NCBI RefSeq assembly: GCF_002934545.1
Contig: NZ_PTJA01000022.1
Location: forward strand, 1 to 53,573
Reading direction: 5' to 3'
From: Lacrimispora xylanisolvens
Lineage (GTDB): Bacteria > Bacillota > Clostridia > Lachnospirales > Lachnospiraceae
DNA length: 53,573 nucleotides
Each line of letters opens with the position of its first letter. Within the stretch, counting starts at the first letter, position 1. The notes beneath the pieces were generated by a model. That model was not told where the DNA came from. It did not search any database and was given only the letters and a program-made list of their open reading frames with translations. This document shows positions 7,385-15,969 of the stretch, piece after piece. The translations under genes and the position numbers were made by a program.

Positions 7385-8875
7385 TTATCGTTCATTCAGC
7401 CGTTTTCTCATCAGTGCTGCCCATGGTGTAGGCTGAAATGGTTTTTTGCTTTTAACCGGATTATCAAGTTCTTTAAGGCCAGAAGGAATCCATCTTTCAT
7501 CGGGATTATCATAATCACATTTCATCAGGATGCGAAGCTGCTTCATCACCCAGTTTTCGTGTTCCATTACCTGATCATAACTTTTATAGGAATCAGCCTT
7601 TTGCCTTAGTTTTTCTGCAATCTCAGGAAAACGGGCGATTACATTATGCTCTTCGTTTAAGTCCTGTTCTAAATCATAGAGCACGTCATCCTCTGGAAAT
7701 CCCGAATAAGTAATATACTTCCACTGCTGATAACGAACCAGCCTTCCAAGTGATGTCTCTCCATTGCTTAAATATGTATACAGTTCACTGACTACCATTC
7801 GGTCTTCATCCTGGCTGCTCTCCATGATCTGGGCAGAAATATCCTTCCCATCCCCTTCTAATATCTCCGCTCCGGTCAATCCGCAGATGGTAGGACCCAT
7901 ATCTAAAAGGCTGGTGGGACTGTCAATCCTTCGTCCGGCTGGAATGTTATTTCCCTGAATTAAGAATGGAATATGGGATGACGGTTCATAAAACACCTGC
8001 TTACCGTAATAACCATGTGTGCCATTCATATCACCATGATCGGAAACATAAATAAATATCCCCTCATGACCAGTCCGTTTTAAGTATTTCTGAAATGCAT
8101 CATACACGGTTCCGATATGCCGGTCCTGCTGCTCAACCAGACCGTAATAAGCCGCACGCGCTGCTCTCGCCACTTCCGGATCTCCCTCTGTAAACTTACC
8201 ATCAAGAGCGGGATGTCCCTGATAGTTCTCTGAAACATCCTCCAGGCTGACTTTATCATAATAATACTCATAAAGTTCCTCCGGAGCCACATACGGGAAA
8301 TGGGGTCCATAGGTTCCTACTGTAATAAACTGCGGTCTTTCATGTTCCTTGCTTAAATAATCCAGTGCTTCACCTACAACATACCGGTCATATGCAAGAA
8401 CTGGAGAATCCCCACCGCCTATATAGTAGAGTGAACTGTTCTCATCAAAACCCATCACTTTTGATTTGTTTTCCATCTCCTCTTTTGTTTTTGGAGCATT
8501 GTTGTGATACACAGGAGTCCGCTCCTTTGCAATGCGCTTTGCATAACCATGACGCTGATCCGGTCCGACAAAATGCATACGTCCGCAAAGTACCGTTTCA
8601 TAACCGGATACAGTCAGGCTGTGAAGAAAGGTAGCGCTGTCAGAATGAATGGAATTAAAATTAAACAAAACACCGTTATTACTGGGAAGCTGTCCTGAAA
8701 TCATGGATGCCCGGGCTGGAACACACAGCGGACATGCCGTATATGCACTGGTAAGTGCTGTCCCTTCCCTGGCGATACGATCCAGGTTGGGAGTTCTTAC
8801 TATATTATTTCCGGCATACCCCTGCAAGTTGTAGGAATGCTGATCTGACATGTAGAGTAAAACGTCCATCATCAC
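7385..8875 (-). CDS. Sulfatase (formylglycine type)
   Basis: The 496-aa protein has the alkaline-phosphatase fold landmarks of type I sulfatases: YMSDQHSYN (metal-binding Asp near residue 11), the maturation motif CVPARASM with Cys51, SDHGDMNGTHGYYGKQ later, and a C-terminal region rich in aromatic residues. Cys51 must be converted to formylglycine; anaerobes do this with a radical-SAM maturase, which is not in this window. It has no signal peptide, so it acts in the cytoplasm after uptake. It hydrolyses a sulfate (less likely phosphonate) ester on an imported sugar. The annotated start is GTG; the ATG at 8872 is equally possible with the AAGGA site. The promoter and AT-rich operator at 8901-8945 drive it. 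Confidence 0.92.
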   Translation of the reverse strand: MMMDVLLYMSDQHSYNLQGYAGNNIVRTPNLDRIAREGTALTSAYTACPLCVPARASMISGQLPSNNGVLFNFNSIHSDSATFLHSLTVSGYETVLCGRMHFVGPDQRHGYAKRIAKERTPVYHNNAPKTKEEMENKSKVMGFDENSSLYYIGGGDSPVLAYDRYVVGEALDYLSKEHERPQFITVGTYGPHFPYVAPEELYEYYYDKVSLEDVSENYQGHPALDGKFTEGDPEVARAARAAYYGLVEQQDRHIGTVYDAFQKYLKRTGHEGIFIYVSDHGDMNGTHGYYGKQVFYEPSSHIPFLIQGNNIPAGRRIDSPTSLLDMGPTICGLTGAEILEGDGKDISAQIMESSQDEDRMVVSELYTYLSNGETSLGRLVRYQQWKYITYSGFPEDDVLYDLEQDLNEEHNVIARFPEIAEKLRQKADSYKSYDQVMEHENWVMKQLRILMKCDYDNPDERWIPSGLKELDNPVKSKKPFQPTPWAALMRKRLNER

Positions 8876-8900
8876 GTTATTTTTCCTTCCCCTCTATTTT

Positions 8901-8945
8901 TTAATTAATTTAATTTATTATATCATTACAACGAAATAATTTCAA
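8901..8945 (-). promoter_or_regulatory. Sulfatase promoter with ROK-type operator box
   Basis: On the complement: TTGAAA (8945-8940), 17 nt, TATAAT (8922-8917), immediately followed over the start site by ATTAAATTAATTAA (8914-8901). The 18-nt string TTAATTAATTTAATTTAT (plus strand, 8901-8918) recurs exactly at 22966-22983 in front of the pgi-like gene. Placement over +1 fits repression, inferred to be by the ROK regulator at 9940. Confidence 0.7.
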
Positions 8946-8975
8946 TATCTACTGTCAACAAATATTTTCTAAAAC

Positions 8976-9022
8976 TTGTATTTTCTTAATTATTCTGCTA
9001 TTATGAATATTAAATCATTTAA
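8976..9022 (+). promoter_or_regulatory. Promoter of creatininase-ROK operon with operator box
   Basis: TTGTAT (8976-8981), 17 nt, TATTAT (8999-9004). The box ATTAAATCATTTAA (9009-9022) covers the start site and matches the boxes at 8901, 15384 and 22966 (consensus WTTAAATYRWTTAA). It suggests autoregulation of the ROK gene. Confidence 0.65.
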
Positions 9023-9049
9023 TTATTGCAAACCAGCCCGGGAGGAAAT

Positions 9050-9898
9050 ATGAAAACACATATTTTAAATAAAATGAGAAATGTTGAAGTTGAGGAGTAT
9101 TTAGACCGTGGCAGAGATGTTATTTTTATCCCTGTGGGAACTGTGGAGCTTCATGGTGATTTACCACTTGATTGTGAGACCATCTATGTGGAAGCGATTG
9201 CGGAAAAGATGGCCGAAGCAACCGACAGCCTGTCATTAACCGGTCTTCCCTTCTTTTATCCCGGTGCGACACGGACTGGACGGGGTACGGTATACTTAAG
9301 CATTGCAGAAGGTGCTTCCTATCTGAGGCAGCTGTCTGACAGCCTGTTAAAGCAGGGCTTTCGTAAGCAGATATTCGTCTCCGGTCATGGTCCTGCCTAT
9401 TTAACAATCAACAGTTTTATTATGGATGCATTTCATGACAAAAAAGTCCCGTTCGTTCATATCAGCCTGCTTCAGGCGATACAAATTGCAAAAGATAACG
9501 GCTGGCAGGTTAAAGGCATGCCATTTAAAGAGCTTATGTACGGCGCTTATAAACAAATGAACCAGCTGGATTACCTTTTCGTTGATCCAGATGCAGTTCA
9601 GAAGGAAGAACCGGTTCATGCCGCTTCCCAAAATCCCCTGAAATCAGCGGTTCAAAGACTGAATGCCGTTGCTACCTCACCTGGTAATGTGGGGTTTTTC
9701 TATGAAGAATTTTCAGACCATGGCGGAGGGGAAGGCTGCCGCTCCGTTGCGGAACGTGATGAACTTGCTCTTAAGGGGACCAAAATGATTGATGACTTTG
9801 TACGCTTCTTCAATCCCCAGCAGGTAATCGACGACTTAAATCAGATTGACCTTGCAACACAGGAGCACATCATTCCCCGTTATCCTCATTTAAAATAA
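9050..9898 (+). CDS. Creatininase family metal-dependent hydrolase
   Basis: The ATG at 9050 follows GGAGG (9041-9045) and gives 282 aa; an upstream in-frame TTG at 9026 lacks a site. Creatininase-family (PF02633) motifs are PVGTVELHGDLPLD (metal-binding Glu33, His35, Asp41), FVSGHGPA, and DHGGGEGCRS in place of HAGxxETS. Known members open cyclic amides (creatininase), trim mycofactocin precursor (MftE), deformylate nucleosides, or open the ring of a diketo-inositol (IolN of Thermotoga inositol catabolism). In a sugar locus the last kind of chemistry, or hydrolysis of an N-acyl sugar or lactone, is attractive but only inferred. It is first in an operon with the ROK regulator, divergent from the sulfatase. 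Confidence 0.85.
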   Translation: MKTHILNKMRNVEVEEYLDRGRDVIFIPVGTVELHGDLPLDCETIYVEAIAEKMAEATDSLSLTGLPFFYPGATRTGRGTVYLSIAEGASYLRQLSDSLLKQGFRKQIFVSGHGPAYLTINSFIMDAFHDKKVPFVHISLLQAIQIAKDNGWQVKGMPFKELMYGAYKQMNQLDYLFVDPDAVQKEEPVHAASQNPLKSAVQRLNAVATSPGNVGFFYEEFSDHGGGEGCRSVAERDELALKGTKMIDDFVRFFNPQQVIDDLNQIDLATQEHIIPRYPHLK

Positions 9899-9939
9899 AA
9901 AATAATATTTGATACATATACAGAAAGGATCCAAATAAC

Positions 9940-11169
9940 ATGCAGATTGCCAATGGAAATAATTTATCAAGAGTTAAGGTCACGAATCAGTCCGCGATTC
10001 GCCAGATGATTTATCACGATGGCCCCATTTCCAGAATTGAAATATCAGAAAAGCTGTCACTTACCCTTCCCACAATCACCACCACTGTGAATTTTCTACT
10101 TTCCAAAGGGCTTATTAAAGAGGTGGAAAACACAAAAGCTTCCGGAAAAACCCTTGGGCGGAAGGCATCTCTTATTGATATTTCAGACGACGGCGGATAT
10201 TTTATTGGAATTGAAACACGGGGTACTATGCGCCGTGCCTGCATCACCGATTACCGTGGCAAACTGATAAAGGCAATTGCAGATGATACGGCCTACAGTG
10301 ATTATGAGGAAATCATGGCAGAAACTTCAGAACTGGTTAAGAAGCTGCTTCGGACCAGTAAAATACCAAAGGCAAAAATCGCTGGTATTGGTCTTTGCAT
10401 ACCGGGTCTTGTGGACCGCAACAAGGGAAAACTCATTGTTCTTCCAGGCTATGAATGGAAAAATAAAGATTTGAAAGGCGATTTATCCAGGCTGCTTAAC
10501 TACGACGGACCTGTCTCAATCGAAAACAATGCCTGCGCAAGAGCCTATGGCTCCTATTTATTTGATCATGAACGAATGGACCAATATCACTCCTTTGCAT
10601 ACTTTATGGTTTCAACAGGGATTGCCTGTCCCTTGATGTATACTCATGATCGTTTTCGGGAATCCATTATCGGTCAGGGCGAGGTGGGACATATGGTGGT
10701 TGACTCCCACGGTCCTCTCTGCAGATGCGGGAACCACGGCTGCCTTGAGGCATTTTCAAGTGAACGGGCGATCATTTCCAATTGCATCAGCGAGCTCAAC
10801 AACGGTAAGGCAGATATTCTTCGTGGTATATGTGCAAATGCTGAGTCTCCAACCATTTATGAAATAATAAAAGCCCAGTCTGAGGGAGATCAGAGTGTGA
10901 ATGGGATCCTGGAAGATGCGGTCTATCATATGGGAATCGGAATTGCCAATATTGATAATTTCGTAAGACCTAAATGCATCCTCATTGACGGAAACATCTT
11001 CCAGAATCAGAAGAACAAAGATCAGCTCATGGATGTCATTCATCGGAATTTATATACAGCCACTGATATCGATACCAACTTTATGTTTGTTGAGACCGAC
11101 ACCTATAGCGGTGCTTTAGGCGCTGCTGCTGCTGCGGTACAAAATGATCTGAAAACCTTCATCGAATAG
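9940..11169 (+). CDS. ROK family transcriptional regulator (NagC/XylR type)
   Basis: The 409-aa protein has an N-terminal winged HTH (residues about 10-65, with ISRIEISEKLSLTLPTITTT) and a C-terminal ROK sugar-kinase-like domain. The zinc motif is present: GEVGHM (His251) followed by CRCGNHGCLE (Cys261, Cys263, Cys268). It starts 41 nt after the creatininase gene behind GAAAGGATCC. NagC/XylR-type proteins repress sugar genes until a sugar or sugar phosphate binds. The four AT-rich boxes at 8901, 9009, 15384 and 22966 are the proposed operators, making this the local regulator of sulfatases, GH3, importer and isomerase. Confidence 0.93.
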   Translation: MQIANGNNLSRVKVTNQSAIRQMIYHDGPISRIEISEKLSLTLPTITTTVNFLLSKGLIKEVENTKASGKTLGRKASLIDISDDGGYFIGIETRGTMRRACITDYRGKLIKAIADDTAYSDYEEIMAETSELVKKLLRTSKIPKAKIAGIGLCIPGLVDRNKGKLIVLPGYEWKNKDLKGDLSRLLNYDGPVSIENNACARAYGSYLFDHERMDQYHSFAYFMVSTGIACPLMYTHDRFRESIIGQGEVGHMVVDSHGPLCRCGNHGCLEAFSSERAIISNCISELNNGKADILRGICANAESPTIYEIIKAQSEGDQSVNGILEDAVYHMGIGIANIDNFVRPKCILIDGNIFQNQKNKDQLMDVIHRNLYTATDIDTNFMFVETDTYSGALGAAAAAVQNDLKTFIE

Positions 11170-11174
11170 AACAG

Positions 11175-11226
11175 CAATGCGGTTTCAATTATCAGTCTGG
11201 ACTGAAAGATAATTGAAACCGCATTG
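11175..11226. terminator. Bidirectional intrinsic terminator
   Basis: Long stem CAATGCGGTTTCAATTATC / GATAATTGAAACCGCATTG separates the convergent ROK and second sulfatase genes. The plus-strand side runs into TTATTTTAATT. Confidence 0.85.
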
Positions 11227-11231
11227 TTATT

Positions 11232-12845
11232 TTAATTCTCTGTCTGCATTGCTGCCAATTGGGCTTTGATGTAAGCCATACCCTTTCCATCCCTGATCAT
11301 TTCCCATGCCTGTTCCTCCAGCTGGGGAGGACAGTCCTGTTTTAATTTGGACCACATCATTCGATCGCTCATACGTCTGTCACAATCCCTTGGAACAATA
11401 TCACAGGTTTGTTGATACCAGTCCAGAAGGCGGAGCCTGAATTCCATTGTTTTGGTTTCATGTTCCGGATTCCCGTAAACATTATTTTCCTCAAGAGGAT
11501 CAGACTGAAGGTCATAAAATTCATGGCGACCGTTTGACCGGTGAACATATTTGTAAAAATGATCCCGTATCATGGTTCCTTTACAATGGGCATCTGGGTC
11601 CAGCTGGGCTGTCTGCCTTGGCCAGTACATGCTGGTTTTTGGAATTACGCCGGAACTGCCGGCTGCCGGATGGTATTCATCCGCCTGTGTTTCCCATGGC
11701 ATTCTGCCGCCCTCACAAAAAACGGTATCACGAAGCTGTACACTCCGGTCCAAGACAACAGGCTTAAGAGATTTTCCAAAGTGATCATGACTGGGGGCTG
11801 TATTGGTATAATCCATCACAGTTGCATAAAAATCCACCAGTTCTACCAGAGAATCAGAGATTCCAGCATCAACCCGCTCTCCCATAGGCGGTTTTATAAG
11901 CAGCGGAACCTTGGTGAGACAATCTTCAAACGTATTCTGGGATTTTTCCGGCAAATCAAAGTCACCGGCATAATCACCGTGATCGCTAAGGAAAAAGATG
12001 GCGCAGTCGTCGTAGATTCCAGCTTCCTTCAGTGCATCACATAAGCGCCGGAACTGTTCATCCACCTTCATGCACATCCCTAAGTAACAGGCTCGCAGCT
12101 CATCCCAGTCCTGCTCCGTATAGGAATTCATAGCCATGAGATTTTTCAGGGCTGTCTCCATCTCCGGCTTATCTCTTCCTGCTGCAGCACGTCCGGGCAG
12201 CAGGCTTCGGTCAATGGCTGAAAAATAGGGTTCTTCCACTGCATAGGGGGTATGGGGATACATTAAGCCAAGAAACATACACAGGGGCTGGTCATTGACA
12301 CGGTGAAATATCCGGTCAATCGCCGCATCCACCACTCCGTCATCATCGGAATAGTGGATTCCGTTCTCATCGGTCAACAGCCGGCCTTCGTAATGAGAGT
12401 AATAGTTCTTATCTCCCATCTGCCCCCGAAAATCTTTCTTTTCCGGACCCGGCGGCTTGGGACATTCCTCCCCATAATAGATCTCAGTTGCATGCTCTTC
12501 CATAAGACCTGGTATCTGTCCTGCTATTAAATCATTCCGGGTGTTCATCCAGACATAATAACCTGCGTCCTTCAACTGGGAAAACAAGCTTGGTTCATGA
12601 CTGCGCAGCAGATGCTGCATGGTACGATGCCCGCCCACATGAGGATAGAGACCGGTAAAAAAGCTGCACCGGCTGGGAACACATACCGTATTCTGGCAGA
12701 AGGCATTACGAAACGATACTGCTTCCGTCCTGGCGAATTCATCTAAGAACGGAGTCCTGGCTGCCTTATTCTGCCCCAGATGCGCAAGGCAGTCAGAACG
12801 CATTTCATCGGGATTGAAGATAATAATATGAGGTCTTTTCTCCAT
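11232..12845 (-). CDS. Second sulfatase (formylglycine type)
   Basis: The 537-aa protein starts MEKRPHIIIFNPDEMRSD. It has the sulfatase maturation motif CVPSRCSF with Cys55, metal-site SDHGDYAGDFDLPEK, and the C-terminal sulfatase subdomain. It shares little sequence with the sulfatase at 7385, so it probably removes sulfate from a different position or residue. No signal peptide is present, implying cytoplasmic action on an imported oligosaccharide. It lies 19 nt after GH3 on the same strand and should be co-transcribed with it. It needs the same (absent here) formylglycine-generating maturase. Confidence 0.92.
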   Translation of the reverse strand: MEKRPHIIIFNPDEMRSDCLAHLGQNKAARTPFLDEFARTEAVSFRNAFCQNTVCVPSRCSFFTGLYPHVGGHRTMQHLLRSHEPSLFSQLKDAGYYVWMNTRNDLIAGQIPGLMEEHATEIYYGEECPKPPGPEKKDFRGQMGDKNYYSHYEGRLLTDENGIHYSDDDGVVDAAIDRIFHRVNDQPLCMFLGLMYPHTPYAVEEPYFSAIDRSLLPGRAAAGRDKPEMETALKNLMAMNSYTEQDWDELRACYLGMCMKVDEQFRRLCDALKEAGIYDDCAIFFLSDHGDYAGDFDLPEKSQNTFEDCLTKVPLLIKPPMGERVDAGISDSLVELVDFYATVMDYTNTAPSHDHFGKSLKPVVLDRSVQLRDTVFCEGGRMPWETQADEYHPAAGSSGVIPKTSMYWPRQTAQLDPDAHCKGTMIRDHFYKYVHRSNGRHEFYDLQSDPLEENNVYGNPEHETKTMEFRLRLLDWYQQTCDIVPRDCDRRMSDRMMWSKLKQDCPPQLEEQAWEMIRDGKGMAYIKAQLAAMQTEN

Positions 12846-12864
12846 AAGTTTTGTTCCTTTTTAA

Positions 12865-15300
12865 CTAATGAACTTCTGTATGGCACACATAAGAGCGTCT
12901 GCCCATCATATCTGCGGGTTTTCCAGTCAGCATCACTCGGCTGTTTAAGGTAAGATTTGCTGAACTTGTCCCCAGCATCAGGTGCATTGTTCCCGGCTCA
13001 ACCACAAATTCCATATTTTCGTTGTAATATCCCAATTGTGCCATATCCAGATGGAATACAACCTGTTTTACCTCTCCTGGCTTCAGGGACACACGGAGGA
13101 ATCCGGAAAGCTGCTTGCTTGGACGTGTTACATGAGCCTCAGTAAAACTGGTATAAAGCTGTACCACTTCATCGCCGGCAACATCACCGGTATTTTTTAT
13201 ATTACAGCTGATTTCCAGTTTTCCGTCTGTTGGAATTTCAGCTGCAGATAATTCCAGATCAGAAAGTTCAAACGTGGTATAGCTGAGACCATGACCAAAA
13301 CAGTAAAGCGGATCGGCAGGACCATCCACATATCCCCCGGAAAAGATGGAAGAAGAGGTAATATCTCCTCCACTGTTATAACCGGATCCGATGCGGTGGT
13401 TATAATAGATGGGGATTTGTCCGGTTGATCTGGGCACAGTCATTGTCATCTTTCCTCCGGGATTTGTGGTTCCGTCTAACACATCGGTAATAACCTTACC
13501 TGCAAAGGGACCGGGCATAAATGCCTGCAGAATTGCCCCGCAATTTTCCTGTGCCCAGTTAACTGCAAATACACCTGGTCCATAAAGCACCAGAACTACT
13601 GGTTTGCCAGTTGCTGCAACTGCTTCCAGAAGCTTCTGCTGAACACCTGGCAGATCAAGGAACTGACGGTCTTTCCCCTCACCTCCGGTTACATTGACCC
13701 AGCCTGAGTTTCCGCCGCATGCCATTACAATTACATCTGACTCTCCGGCTGCGTCCACTGCTTCGGCAAAACCATCTGTCTCTTCGCCTGTAATGCTGCA
13801 GCCCTGCGCATAGGATACCGTGAAACGCTCTGTGAGAACTTCTTTTAAACTGCGTGTTCCCGTTCTTCTTAACGCCGACTCCATATCGTTCATGGCGTTC
13901 TGTTCTTCCTTTGAGAACATATTAAACATAACTGCAAATGGACCTTTGTATTTCTTTTCACTGCTTTGTGCTTTTTCCTGCTCATCAGCCAGACCATTAA
14001 AACCAGTTGACTGACCGCTGGCACCGGCCTTCAGCATTTCTACGTATGCCGGGTAGGTGTAACCGCTCACCGGATACCGCAGTGAATCTGCATGAGGGCC
14101 AATCAATGCCACCTTTGTTCCTTTTTTAAGAGGGAGTACGCCGTCATTTTTTAACAGAACCATTGATTTGGCTGCAATTTCTTCACTCAGTTCATTCTTT
14201 GAATCATTGCATAATGCTATTGTTACCTTGTCTTCTTCGCAATATGGATTCTCAAACAGACCGTGTTTGAATTTTACGGTAAGCACACGGCGGACAGAAG
14301 CATCGATGCATTCCTCACTGAGTTCACCAGAGCGTACATACCCTGGCAGCTGACGGAAAGCTGCTCCTACAGGTATCTCTGTGTCTGTGCCCGCTTTTTT
14401 CGCCAGATATCCTGCCTCTTCATAGGTTTTTGCAACCTTGAAGTACTGGTATGTTTTTAAAACGGCGGCACCGTCAGAGGTTAAAACTCCATCAAAGCCC
14501 ATGGTCTTACGAAGCAGATTTTCAATAATATCCCTATTAACAATCACAGGAAGCCCATCTATCTCTCCATAATTCGCCATCATGGCATCCAGTCCTGCCA
14601 GCTTGTCCGCAGCCTCAAAAGGTGTTGCAAATATCTCATAAAGCTCCCGTTTTCCCATTCGGCACGCTGAAGTATTTAGGCCTCCCTGTGTTGAGGAATA
14701 TCCCAGGAAATGCTTTGCGATACAGCTGACGCCCTGCTCCTGCATTCCTTTTACATAGTGAACGCCGAACTGACTGGTGAGATAAGGATCTTCTCCAAAG
14801 GTCTCATAAGTTCTTCCCCACCTGGGATCCTGAACGATATCGATTACCGGGCTCATGGCAGAGGTAATTCCCACACTGCGGCTCTCCTGTCCGATAATTT
14901 CACTCATTTTACTGGCAAGCTCTGGTTCCCAGGTACATCCCATATTGATCATTGCCGGGAAAAGGGTGCCCCCTGCTGCAGGATAACCGCAAAGATTCTC
15001 TGCCTGTAACGCAACCGGTATTCCAAGTCTGGTCTCTTCCACAAAATAATGCTGTATCTGGTTGCTGATTCTGGAAATCTGCTCCGGGCTTACCAGACCA
15101 ACAATGGAATACTGCGTAAAACGTCCATGGCCGTCAGGGAATTTCTCTTTTAAAAGCTTTGTATTTACTTTTCCATCTTCTATAAATGAAGCCGGTAAAT
15201 CACCGCATAATTGGGCAACCTTCTCTTCAAGAGTCATTCTGGAAAGAAGATCCTCCACTCTCGCTTCTATCGGTTGATGTGGGTCCTTGTACAATTCCAT
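12865..15300 (-). CDS. Glycoside hydrolase family 3 beta-glycosidase
   Basis: The start is the ATG at 15300 (MELYKDPHQPIEAR): the upstream in-frame ATG overlaps the GGAGG site itself. The 811-aa protein has the GH3 N-terminal barrel (SPVIDIVQDPRWGRTYETFG, IAKHFLGYS), with the nucleophile Asp in GVLTSDGAAV. The GH3 C-terminal domain follows (MACGGNSGWVNVTGGEGKD), then a fibronectin-III-like tail (CFGHGLSYTTFE onward). It has no signal peptide, so is cytoplasmic. Family members remove beta-linked glucose, xylose, GlcNAc or related units; the exact sugar cannot be read. It is the first gene ahead of sulfatase 2, so desulfation and deglycosylation are probably coupled. Confidence 0.92.
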   Translation of the reverse strand: MELYKDPHQPIEARVEDLLSRMTLEEKVAQLCGDLPASFIEDGKVNTKLLKEKFPDGHGRFTQYSIVGLVSPEQISRISNQIQHYFVEETRLGIPVALQAENLCGYPAAGGTLFPAMINMGCTWEPELASKMSEIIGQESRSVGITSAMSPVIDIVQDPRWGRTYETFGEDPYLTSQFGVHYVKGMQEQGVSCIAKHFLGYSSTQGGLNTSACRMGKRELYEIFATPFEAADKLAGLDAMMANYGEIDGLPVIVNRDIIENLLRKTMGFDGVLTSDGAAVLKTYQYFKVAKTYEEAGYLAKKAGTDTEIPVGAAFRQLPGYVRSGELSEECIDASVRRVLTVKFKHGLFENPYCEEDKVTIALCNDSKNELSEEIAAKSMVLLKNDGVLPLKKGTKVALIGPHADSLRYPVSGYTYPAYVEMLKAGASGQSTGFNGLADEQEKAQSSEKKYKGPFAVMFNMFSKEEQNAMNDMESALRRTGTRSLKEVLTERFTVSYAQGCSITGEETDGFAEAVDAAGESDVIVMACGGNSGWVNVTGGEGKDRQFLDLPGVQQKLLEAVAATGKPVVLVLYGPGVFAVNWAQENCGAILQAFMPGPFAGKVITDVLDGTTNPGGKMTMTVPRSTGQIPIYYNHRIGSGYNSGGDITSSSIFSGGYVDGPADPLYCFGHGLSYTTFELSDLELSAAEIPTDGKLEISCNIKNTGDVAGDEVVQLYTSFTEAHVTRPSKQLSGFLRVSLKPGEVKQVVFHLDMAQLGYYNENMEFVVEPGTMHLMLGTSSANLTLNSRVMLTGKPADMMGRRSYVCHTEVH

Positions 15301-15343
15301 ATCAAATACCTCCATTTATTTATATTTTTTATCTTTTTGCAAT

Positions 15344-15397
15344 TTGACACAATACGGTTCATTGGTTATAATGGTATTAATTATTTAAATTGTTTAA
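15344..15397 (+). promoter_or_regulatory. Consensus sigma-A promoter with ROK-type box
   Basis: TTGACA (15344-15349), 17 nt, TATAAT (15367-15372): a perfect consensus promoter reading toward the small membrane protein. The box TTTAAATTGTTTAA (15384-15397) lies just past the start site and matches the other three AT-rich boxes. It lies between this gene and the divergent GH3 gene, so it may serve both. Confidence 0.8.
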
Positions 15398-15420
15398 TTT
15401 AATGAGAGGACTATTACCAC

Positions 15421-15909
15421 ATGAAAAAAACACACCTTGTCGATACCTTTAAGGCTGCAGTTAGCATTGCCACCGTCCTGTTTTCTCTTATGATTGTTAT
15501 CAGCCTGATCATCCTATCGCGTCTGGGGTCAGCAGCCGTATTTTTTCTGATCGGGCTTCTCTTTGTAAAGCCAATGCTCACCTACGCTGCTTCCGTTTGT
15601 GTGGACCAGACAGGCGTTCGCTGCTTTCTCCCCTGGAAAACGCTTCAATCCTACACCTGGGATGAAGTTGGGGAAGTGGGTGTGGCAGGAACCAGACTGT
15701 TCACCAGAAAAGATTCCAGGAACACCGGATCACTCTATATTTACATTTCAAAAACAGCTTTAACAGACGAAGACCGGTTTGACATGATGCTTCACTGGCC
15801 CCCAAAGGACCTGATTTATCTCACCTATTCCAAACAGCGCTTAGATGAAATACAGATGCGGTTCAGTAACAAGATCCAAACCTATAACGCAGGCGACCTT
15901 CATTTCTGA
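15421..15909 (+). CDS. Small membrane protein with PH-like cytosolic domain, function unknown
   Basis: The 162-aa protein begins with a short basic stretch and two adjacent hydrophobic helices (about residues 14-36 and 38-56). These are followed by a soluble beta-rich domain (VCVDQTGVRCFLPWKTLQSY, then TWDEVGEVGV) of the kind seen in bacterial PH-like/YcxB-type membrane proteins. I do not recognise a specific function. It is divergent from GH3, with its own perfect promoter and a copy of the regulon box, so it is expected to be induced with the sulfatase locus. A GAGAGGA site lies upstream of the ATG. Confidence 0.75.
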   Translation: MKKTHLVDTFKAAVSIATVLFSLMIVISLIILSRLGSAAVFFLIGLLFVKPMLTYAASVCVDQTGVRCFLPWKTLQSYTWDEVGEVGVAGTRLFTRKDSRNTGSLYIYISKTALTDEDRFDMMLHWPPKDLIYLTYSKQRLDEIQMRFSNKIQTYNAGDLHF

Positions 15910-15922
15910 TCCTGCCAGAAAG

Positions 15923-15966
15923 ACTCCAAAAACACGGATTTTTCCTTAGCGTTTTTGGAGTCTTTT
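15923..15966. terminator. Bidirectional intrinsic terminator
   Basis: Stem ACTCCAAAAAC / GTTTTTGGAGT with a T-rich tail ends the small membrane gene. In the other direction it ends the ABC-importer operon. Confidence 0.85.
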
Positions 15967-15969
15967 TCC

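Noticed and set aside
1-8875. Sulfoquinovose (sulfoglycolysis) gene cluster
   Set aside because: PGI-like isomerase, PfkB kinase, aldolase and TauE exporter fit, but no sulfoquinovosidase (GH31-type), sulfolactaldehyde reductase or dehydrogenase is visible. The sulfatases point to sulfate esters, so I keep it only as a hypothesis to test.
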